Under the pieces are notes generated by a model. That model did no database searches. It was not told the DNA's origin and saw only the letters and a program-made list of their open reading frames with translations. From positions 1 through 58,589 of the forward strand of contig CAZMXS010000021.1 of the NCBI GenBank assembly GCA_964570325.1: a DNA stretch of 58,589 bases, in the 5' to 3' direction. Each line of letters opens with the position of its first letter. Position 1 is the first letter of the stretch. Origin of the DNA: CAZMXS01 sp964570325. GTDB lineage: Bacteria; Verrucomicrobiota; Kiritimatiellia; CAIQIC01; CAZMXS01. Of this stretch, positions 52,542 through 58,589 are shown in pieces. The translations under genes and the position numbers were made by a program.

Positions 52542-54269
52542 ATGGCGAACGATGACCATTTTCAGTCCACTACGATGCGGATCAGTGTGGCGCCGGACAA
52601 GAAGCCGGCAGTCGCGGCGCCCAAACCGAAAGGGTTCAAGGATCCGGTCGCCGCAACCACCGGACCATCGCCGATTCGCATTCCCCGCAGTAAATCCGAT
52701 TCCACGCCGATTGGCGGGCCGGATTTCACGGAATTGCTTCAGAATATATACGACGCCGCGGTCATTACCACGTTGACCGGCGAGATCGTGGTGGTGAATG
52801 TGCGCGCGGTGCAGTTTTTCCGCGGTACGCGGCATGAAGTTACCCGGGGCAGCATTCTCGGTCTGGTTTCCGGCGCGACGCCGACCTTGCTCAACACCAT
52901 TCGCGAAACGCTCAAGAACGATCGCTTCGTTCTGATCCAGGCTTTCTGTAACCGCAAGGACGGGACGAGCTTCCCGGCCGAGATTTCCGTCAACCGGCTG
53001 CATCTTTCGACCCTCGACTATCTCATTTTTTTCATCCGCGACATCACGCTGCGCAAGGAAGCCGAGGAGCGCCTGCGCACCGGATATAACGCCATTCAGA
53101 ACGCCGCCAATGGCATCGCCATCGCGGATGGCGATATGACGGTTACGTACGTCAATCCGGCGATCCTGCGGCTCTGGGGGTTCCCGGAGAGCGACGATAT
53201 CCGCGGCTTGAACATTCGCACCTTCCTGGTGGATGAAAGCCGCGCGGACGAGATCGTCCGCAGCGTCAGCGCCGGCGAAACATGGGCCAATGAACTGGAG
53301 ATGAAGCGCCGCGACGGCACGACCTTTTTTGCGCAGATTTCCATTGCCCCGAATACCAACCCGGACGGAGAACTGGCCGGCATGGTGTTCTCGATGGTGG
53401 ACATCACGCCCCAAAAGCGCGCCCAGCAGGAACTGGCGGCGTACGCCCAGCAGTTGAGCGAGCGCAACCAGCAGATGGAGGACGACCTGCGGATGGCCGG
53501 CGAGGTTCAGCAAGCGTTCATCCCGCGCACGTTTCCGATCTTTCCCGTTGGCGTGCCGCCGGAGGAAAGCGCGCTGGTGTTCAGCAGCCTGTACCTGCCC
53601 AGCGGGATGGTCGGCGGCGATTTCTTCGACATCCTGACGGTTTCCCCGACGCAGGCCGGCATCTTTATCTGCGATGTCATGGGCCACGGCACGCGCGCCG
53701 CCCTGGTGGTGGCGACCCTGCGGGGGTTGATCGAACAACTCACGCCGATCAACCATGATCCCGGCGCTTTCCTGACCGCGCTCAATGACGCATACTCCGT
53801 GATTTTCAAGCAGACCACCGAGTTGATGTTCGCGACGGCGGTTTATGTCGTCGTGGATGTGACTTCCGGTCGGATGCTCTACAGCAATGCCGGCCATCCA
53901 TTTCCGTTTCGTTTACGCCCCGCGCTTGGCACGGTCGAACCGCTCGAATTCGCGCCCGGGGCCAAGGGGCCGGCGATCGGGCTGTTCGAGCAGTCCACAT
54001 TCAAAAACGACGAATGCTGGCTGGATCCCGGCGACCGGCTGATTCTTTACACGGATGGCCTCACCGAAGCCAAGGGATCGAATGTTGAAGACTACGAAAC
54101 GACGCGCCTGCTGGAGGTGTTGTGCCAGAACATTGCAGCCCCTCCCGAACAATTGTTGAAGAAGCTGGTCGCGGACGTCCAACAATTTTCCGGGACGACG
54201 CAATTCGAGGACGATGTTTGCATCGTCGGCATGGAAGCGCGGCGCCTGGTTGCGAAAAGCGAAGGGTAA
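52542..54269 (+). CDS. PAS-PAS-SpoIIE serine phosphatase
   Basis: A 575-residue cytoplasmic PP2C-type phosphatase. Two PAS domains (about residues 60-180 and 185-305) are followed by a short coiled coil (QQLSERNQQMEDDLRMAGEVQQ) and a SpoIIE domain from about 330. Metal-binding acidic residues are visible in GGDFFDI, CDVMGHGTRAAL, LYTDGLTEA and FEDDVCIVG. Such proteins dephosphorylate anti-anti-sigma factors; no partner gene is adjacent. AAGGA lies 7 nt before the ATG. Its stop lies 18 bp from the uvrC stop. Confidence 0.92.
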   Translation: MANDDHFQSTTMRISVAPDKKPAVAAPKPKGFKDPVAATTGPSPIRIPRSKSDSTPIGGPDFTELLQNIYDAAVITTLTGEIVVVNVRAVQFFRGTRHEVTRGSILGLVSGATPTLLNTIRETLKNDRFVLIQAFCNRKDGTSFPAEISVNRLHLSTLDYLIFFIRDITLRKEAEERLRTGYNAIQNAANGIAIADGDMTVTYVNPAILRLWGFPESDDIRGLNIRTFLVDESRADEIVRSVSAGETWANELEMKRRDGTTFFAQISIAPNTNPDGELAGMVFSMVDITPQKRAQQELAAYAQQLSERNQQMEDDLRMAGEVQQAFIPRTFPIFPVGVPPEESALVFSSLYLPSGMVGGDFFDILTVSPTQAGIFICDVMGHGTRAALVVATLRGLIEQLTPINHDPGAFLTALNDAYSVIFKQTTELMFATAVYVVVDVTSGRMLYSNAGHPFPFRLRPALGTVEPLEFAPGAKGPAIGLFEQSTFKNDECWLDPGDRLILYTDGLTEAKGSNVEDYETTRLLEVLCQNIAAPPEQLLKKLVADVQQFSGTTQFEDDVCIVGMEARRLVAKSEG

Positions 54270-54287
54270 ACGGCAAAGGGGACGGCC

Positions 54288-55781
54288 TTATTCTTCTGCA
54301 ACCCTTTGGTTTTCGCTTTTCAGTATTCGGTTGATTTCCCGCGCCAGTTCCGGTCCGATGCCCGGCGCGGCTGCGATTTCAACCTCGGTGGCTTTACGCA
54401 GGCGCGCCAGCGAGCCAAAATGTCGGAGCAGCGTTTCCTTGCGATGCGCGCCGATCCCGGCGACTTCATCCAGGACTGATTCGCGGATGCGCCGCTGGCG
54501 CAGCCGCCGATGATAGGTCAGCGCAAAACGGTGGGCCTCATCGCGGATGCGTTGGAGCACCTGCAGCGCATGGGAATCTGTCGGCAGGCGGAGCGGAGAT
54601 GCGCGGTCGGGCCGTTCGTAATGGATTTCCTCGAATTGCTTGGCCAGCCCGGCGGCCGGCAGCGCAGTCAGTCCGAGCCGGTCCAGTTCCGCGCGCGCCG
54701 CGCGCAGTTGCGTGATCCCGCCGTCCACCAGCACCAGGTCCGGCTCCGGCAATTGCGCCCGCAGGGAGCCGCCGAAGCGGCGTCGGATCACCTCGGCCAT
54801 CATGGCGGGGTCATCGCTGCCGGTGACGGTTTTGATCCGGAACATTCGGTAGCGTGGTTTATGCGGCCGGCCCTCAACGGCGCAGACGAGGCTGGCCACG
54901 GCGAAGGTACCGGAGATGTTGGAAATGTCATAGGCTTCGATCACCGTCGGGCGTCGTGCCAGGCCCAGCGCGGTTTGTAATTCGGATACGCCCGCGCGGG
55001 CGTCTGCTTCCTTCAAGGCCAGTGATTTTTCCGCGCGGTAGCGCTCGCGCACGGCGCGGTTGAGCAGCAGATATGTGTCGCGCAGGGCAGCGGCTTTTTC
55101 AAAACGCTGCGCTTGCGCCTCCCGTTCCATTGCCTGCCGGACTTCCGCCAGCACATCGCGGCGCTCGCCGCGCAAAAAGGCAACGGCCTCCGCGACGCGT
55201 TCGCGATAGGCCGTCGGCGTTATGCGTGCGACGCAAGGCGCGGCGCAGAAGCGCACGATATCGTTTAGGCAATGCTTGTGGTCATCCGGCCCGGGTTCGC
55301 GCGGCCGGCAGGGCCGGATGCCGAAGCGTTTCTGGATGAAGTCCAACGCGGCCCAGGCTGCGTGCGAGGAGGCATACGGGCCAAAGTAGGTCGCGCCATC
55401 CTCCCGGCGCAGGCGAACCGCCTCGAAGCGGGGCAGGGGATCGGCCAGGTTCACGCGCAGGAGCAGGAAACGCTTGTCGTCCTTGAAGGAGACATTATAG
55501 CGGGGCCGGTATTCCTTGATCAGCCGGCCCTCGGTCAACACCGCCTCCGCCTCCGTGCGGACGACCAGGAAGTCAAAGTCGGCGATACTGTGGATGAGTC
55601 CCCGCAGCTTGGGTTCGGCGCGGCGCAGCGTCCCGGAACGGAAATATGATTGGACCCTTTTACGGAGCGAGGCCGCCTTGCCGACGTAGATGATTTTGCC
55701 CTGGCGGTCGCGCATGAAATACACGCCGGGTTTGTCGGGCAAATCCTGCAGCTTCCGCTGCACCTGGTCGGGCAGAGACAT
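54288..55781 (-). CDS. uvrC: UvrABC excinuclease subunit C, compact form
   Basis: Makes the two incisions in nucleotide excision repair. The product has 497 residues against the usual 590-630. The GIY-YIG domain (KPGVYFMRDRQG, IIYVGKAASLRKRVQSYF), the four-Cys cluster region (HCLNDIVRFCAAPC), the UVR motif (EREAQAQRFEKAAALRD), the RNase H-like domain (IEAYDISNISG, LVDGGITQLRAAR) and the tandem HhH (DEVAGIGAHRKETLLRHFGS) are all present. The segment between UVR and the RNase H domain is about 100 residues shorter than in E. coli. Catalytic acidic residues look intact. Confidence 0.94.
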   Translation of the reverse strand: MSLPDQVQRKLQDLPDKPGVYFMRDRQGKIIYVGKAASLRKRVQSYFRSGTLRRAEPKLRGLIHSIADFDFLVVRTEAEAVLTEGRLIKEYRPRYNVSFKDDKRFLLLRVNLADPLPRFEAVRLRREDGATYFGPYASSHAAWAALDFIQKRFGIRPCRPREPGPDDHKHCLNDIVRFCAAPCVARITPTAYRERVAEAVAFLRGERRDVLAEVRQAMEREAQAQRFEKAAALRDTYLLLNRAVRERYRAEKSLALKEADARAGVSELQTALGLARRPTVIEAYDISNISGTFAVASLVCAVEGRPHKPRYRMFRIKTVTGSDDPAMMAEVIRRRFGGSLRAQLPEPDLVLVDGGITQLRAARAELDRLGLTALPAAGLAKQFEEIHYERPDRASPLRLPTDSHALQVLQRIRDEAHRFALTYHRRLRQRRIRESVLDEVAGIGAHRKETLLRHFGSLARLRKATEVEIAAAPGIGPELAREINRILKSENQRVAEE

Positions 55782-55840
55782 AAGGTCAATATAGCGCGGC
55801 GCGGCGCGGGACGGAAGCGCGGGTGCGCGAATTCAAACCG

Positions 55841-57268
55841 TTACTCCGCGGTGGATTCCGTTTCCGGCGCGGCCGGCGGCTTGCGCGCCGGCGGCGTGAC
55901 GCCTTGCCGGATTTGCGCGCCGATCCAGTCGCGCAGGGAATTGCGGTCTGGAAAACGGTTTTCCAGTTGCGCCTCGTAGGCGACCTGCAGCCAGTCGCCG
56001 ACCCGCCGGCCTTGGGGTACGCCCAGTTCCATGATGTCTTCGCCCTTGAGCCACGGGGCGGGCAGCACCGGTTCGTTGTCCAACTGGCGTTTGAAATCCA
56101 TAAGGAAATCGTAGTTTTCCAGGCTGCCGTGGCTGGCAAGACAGTCCAGCCGGTGCAATTCCATGTCCAGCGCGAACGCGGGATCGCCGACGATCCGGCG
56201 CAACGTCGCGCGGCGCATGCCGCGGACATTGATGAACTTCATGTGGTGGCTGACGCCATGCACAACCCGCTCAATGTCCTGGTTTGAGAATTTCAGGCGC
56301 CGCATGATGTCCTCGGCGATTCGGGCGCCCGCCTTGTCATGGGTGTGGAAACAGAGCCGTTCGCGGCCGTCGGGTTCCCGCCGCATTTGGCAGGTAACGG
56401 GCTTGCCGACATCGTGCAGCAATACGGCGAACGCCAGGGCGACATCGCGCTCCGGCGGCATGGCATTGAGCATCAGCACAGTGTGTTCGAAGACATCGCC
56501 TTCCGGATGGAACTCCGGCGGCTGCTCCACGCCGGCCATCGCCGCCACCTCCGGCAGAATGACATCGAGCAGGTTGGAACTTTGCAGGAGCCGCAGCGCG
56601 TCACCCGGCCGAGGCGCTTCCACCAGGATGCGGGCCAGTTCCACTTGAATACGTTCGGCGCTGACCTCTTGAACGGCGGCGGCCGCCGCCTGGATCGCGG
56701 CGAATGTCGCGGGCTCGATCTTAAAATCCAGCACCGTTGCGAAACGGATGGCCCGGAGCATGCGCAGGCGGTCCTCCGCAAAGCGCGCGGCCGGGTCGCC
56801 GATCGCGCGAATCAGTCGGGCCTGGATGTCCGCCTGGCCGCCGACGTAATCCAACACCTGTCCGTTCTCGGGGTCATAGAAAAGGCCGTTGATGGTGAAG
56901 TCGCGCCGCCGGGCGTCCGCTTCTGGTGCGGCGAAACGGATGGTCTCCGGACGCCTTCCATCCCGGTATTCGCCATCCTCGCGAAAGGTCGCGACTTCGA
57001 GCGGGCTGCCGCCGATGATGACATTCACCACCGCGAACGATTTGCCGATCTCGACATGGCGCGGGAAAAGCGCCTGCACGGCCTCCGGCCGGGCATCGGT
57101 GGCGATATCGTAATCCTTGGGCTCGCGCCCCATCAACAAGTCGCGCACGCAGCCGCCGACCCAGTAGGCGGTATGTCCCGCGGCGCGCAGGCGGCGCAGC
57201 ACCTCGAGCGCGCGATCCCGGCGATCGCGGGCGGCAACAGACTGGGGATCGGACGTGCGGGCCGTCAT
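55841..57268 (-). CDS. CCA tRNA nucleotidyltransferase / poly(A) polymerase family with HD domain
   Basis: A class II nucleotidyltransferase of 475 residues. The head has YWVGGCVRDLLMGREPKDYDIAT with the catalytic Asp pair, then RRRDFTINGLFYDP and the RRA-type RFAEDRLRMLRAIRFA. An HD domain follows (FEHTVLMLN, LLHDVGKPVTC, HTHDKAGA). It may repair tRNA 3' CCA ends or polyadenylate RNA; the family split cannot be made from sequence alone. The ATG at 57268 is chosen because upstream in-frame sequence overlaps the next gene. Confidence 0.9.
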   Translation of the reverse strand: MTARTSDPQSVAARDRRDRALEVLRRLRAAGHTAYWVGGCVRDLLMGREPKDYDIATDARPEAVQALFPRHVEIGKSFAVVNVIIGGSPLEVATFREDGEYRDGRRPETIRFAAPEADARRRDFTINGLFYDPENGQVLDYVGGQADIQARLIRAIGDPAARFAEDRLRMLRAIRFATVLDFKIEPATFAAIQAAAAAVQEVSAERIQVELARILVEAPRPGDALRLLQSSNLLDVILPEVAAMAGVEQPPEFHPEGDVFEHTVLMLNAMPPERDVALAFAVLLHDVGKPVTCQMRREPDGRERLCFHTHDKAGARIAEDIMRRLKFSNQDIERVVHGVSHHMKFINVRGMRRATLRRIVGDPAFALDMELHRLDCLASHGSLENYDFLMDFKRQLDNEPVLPAPWLKGEDIMELGVPQGRRVGDWLQVAYEAQLENRFPDRNSLRDWIGAQIRQGVTPPARKPPAAPETESTAE

Positions 57269-57281
57269 GGGCGCCGGCGCT

Positions 57282-57971
57282 TCAGCCCTTGACGGTGGGG
57301 ACGCCGTGCGCGGTCTGCCGGGTGGAGGCGACCCGGCCGGCGCAATACTGGAGGAAGGCGGCATGGTCCTTGGGCGAGATATAAATGGGTTCCGGCATAT
57401 CCACCACTTGCATATGAATCAGCGCCTTAGCCGAAGTGGCCAAATAGATACCGGACTCGGTCACGGCGGCGCCCTTGGTGGCGTCAATCACTTTGACAGT
57501 GTCGAAGGGCAGCGGCATGACATAGAACCAGCCCATGATCAGGATGCCATCCGCGCAGGCCCGGTACTGGCGCGGCGGATAGACCAGCGGCTGAAAATGC
57601 GCCAGCAATTCAAAGTAGGTGCTGTCGAAAAGCGTAGGCGTGATGATTTCCCAGTCCACGCTGCGGAAGTTCAACATGTGCCGCGCCATGCGCATCCGGG
57701 CTACCAGCAGCGTGATCACCATGACGCCGATGATCCAGAGGACGATTTCGATGGGGTTGCCGCTGACGATGCTCAAGGTCAGGCTCGAAGTCTGCCTTAA
57801 ATGATAGAGCCGATAGTAGGTGATCATCGAGAAGATCAGGGGCGAGAACAGGTGCGTGAACGGCGTGGAGATGAAATCAATGGACGTGCCGGCGATAATC
57901 AGGTGTCCGATGTAAAGGCCGACAATACCCAGCGCCCAGAAGAATCCCTGGAGTTCCTTCCAAGTCATCAT
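57282..57971 (-). CDS. Membrane protein of unknown function
   Basis: A 229-residue protein with hydrophobic segments at about residues 9-28, 40-54 and 77-95 and a soluble C-terminal half (YLATSAKALIHMQVVDMPEP). Two adjacent ATGs (57971 and 57968) are possible. It lies 13 bp before the nucleotidyltransferase gene and 3 bp after a 58-residue membrane protein gene, so the three form a unit. No family is recognised. Confidence 0.7.
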   Translation of the reverse strand: MMTWKELQGFFWALGIVGLYIGHLIIAGTSIDFISTPFTHLFSPLIFSMITYYRLYHLRQTSSLTLSIVSGNPIEIVLWIIGVMVITLLVARMRMARHMLNFRSVDWEIITPTLFDSTYFELLAHFQPLVYPPRQYRACADGILIMGWFYVMPLPFDTVKVIDATKGAAVTESGIYLATSAKALIHMQVVDMPEPIYISPKDHAAFLQYCAGRVASTRQTAHGVPTVKG

Positions 57972-57974
57972 TTC

Positions 57975-58151
57975 CTACTGCTGAGCGATCTTGGCCTGGT
58001 CCCCGAGACAAACCGGCGTGACCTCTTCAACCTCCTGGACCTGGGTGTATTCCAGATAAGAAGGCACAGCAATGGCGATGATCACAAAGATCAATGCCAC
58101 CAACTCAAGTTCCCAAGGCCAGCCCGGGGGCGCCCACCGCTTGGATTTCAA
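57975..58151 (-). CDS. Small single-helix membrane protein with TTG start (58 aa)
   Basis: A 58-residue protein with one hydrophobic helix (LVALIFVIIAIAVPSYLEY, about residues 16-34) and an acidic tail. A GGGAGGG lies 5 nt upstream of the TTG at 58151. The stop codon is 3 bp before the ATG of the next membrane protein. The helix resembles type IV pilin N-termini in composition, but the protein lacks a globular domain and a clear prepilin cleavage site. Confidence 0.55.
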   Translation of the reverse strand: MKSKRWAPPGWPWELELVALIFVIIAIAVPSYLEYTQVQEVEEVTPVCLGDQAKIAQQ

Positions 58152-58450
58152 TCGTACCCTCCCTCAACGCGGTCAATATGTCCGACTTATCGGGGCAAGG
58201 CAAGCTCGATGTCAGGATGGTTGCGAATACGCCTGCTTGTTCGCGACCGTGGCCAATGGCATTGAGTCGGCTGAAGCCGTTCCACCCAACACCTGAATCT
58301 GGGGGAACCCATTTGGCGCCCCGCCGTTCAGGCGATACGAACTTATACATGTTTATGCGTTTTAGCCGGTGCGGGGTCCGGGAAAGAGAATCTTGATTGG
58401 TCGCGGAAAGGAAGTATGTTTACCCCAATATCGTATAAACTGGAGGAACG

Positions 58451-58589
58451 ATGAAAACTGTTACCGTTTTGCTGATCATGGTGATGATGATCGGAATCCT
58501 GGCGGGCTGCTCCAAACCCCAGCCGACGCCCCCGCCCGAACCGGCCGCGGCCAAGCCCGTGCCGGAGGCGCCGCCGCGCGCGGCGCGCG
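58451..58589 (+). CDS. Putative lipoprotein, N-terminal part (runs off window)
   Basis: The window ends within this gene. The visible 46 residues begin MKTVTVLLIMVMMIGILAGC, a lipoprotein signal peptide with Cys20 as the lipidated residue. A Pro/Ala-rich stretch follows (PQPTPPPEPAAAKPVPEAPP). GGAGG lies 4 nt upstream of the ATG. The 299 bp between it and the divergent small membrane gene contain an 8-bp hairpin (58220-58227 with 58240-58247) and no convincing gene. Confidence 0.75.
   Translation, partial: MKTVTVLLIMVMMIGILAGCSKPQPTPPPEPAAAKPVPEAPPRAAR

Overview
The window is a GC-rich, gene-dense bacterial chromosome segment, apparently from a draft or metagenome assembly because it contains a 100-N scaffold gap inside clpC. 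An LpxL/HtrB-type lipid A acyltransferase, an L-Ara4N gene set and lipoprotein signals indicate a Gram-negative envelope. The McsA-McsB-ClpC set, the ClpC N-terminus, many secreted multidomain proteins with thrombospondin-type-3 repeats, and FGE-sulfatase, FHA-cyclase and PAS-SpoIIE proteins together suggest the PVC superphylum (Verrucomicrobiota, Kiritimatiellota or Lentisphaerota). That placement is an inference from gene content; no rRNA or tRNA gene was found.

Layout. 1-6 kb: a partial rhomboid protease diverges from tkt-nadD-rsfS, and an ECF sigma / zinc anti-sigma / exported coiled-coil operon converges on them. 6-11 kb: an arnB-arnC-arnA-arnD operon for UDP-L-Ara4N and its lipid carrier, without arnT. 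11-15 kb: secreted TSP3 and FGE-sulfatase proteins, a small membrane protein and a zincin. 15-20.5 kb: membrane protein, ilvE, mcsA, mcsB, clpC (protein-arginine phosphorylation and degradation). 20.6-25 kb: a GH31 glycosidase, an LpxL acyltransferase and a SurA/PrsA-like lipoprotein foldase. 25-30 kb: a Leloir galactose locus (galactokinase, small membrane protein, SSS symporter, divergent galT). 29.9-36 kb: a giant secreted glucoamylase-like protein, and cstA with a structured leader. 36-39.4 kb: a phosphatase/NTF2/thioredoxin-like fusion and a zinc-ribbon protein, divergent from a LysR regulator across an AT-rich operator-like region. 39.7-45.8 kb: an exported protein, a histidine kinase, a SprA-like protein, a DUF721/DciA protein, an MFS transporter and an amidohydrolase. 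45.9-54.3 kb: an FHA-GAF-cyclase, a secreted phospholipase-like/beta-propeller protein, a GlpG-type rhomboid and a PAS-PAS-SpoIIE phosphatase. 54.3-58.6 kb: uvrC, a CCA/poly(A) nucleotidyltransferase, two membrane proteins and a partial lipoprotein.

The most unusual signals are non-genic or architectural. There are two copies of a dispersed hairpin-forming TACGAG hexamer element, each starting 7-9 bp after a stop codon and in the same orientation as that gene. The cstA leader can form mutually exclusive 9-bp stems. The rsfS gene has no canonical start codon, only an AUC behind a perfect Shine-Dalgarno. A class III cyclase lacks both purine-selecting residues. The uvrC gene is compact, and a phosphatase-NTF2-thioredoxin fusion is present. 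The two flanks of the clpC gap are the same 26-bp sequence, which probably means the region between two Clp_N repeats is missing from the assembly.
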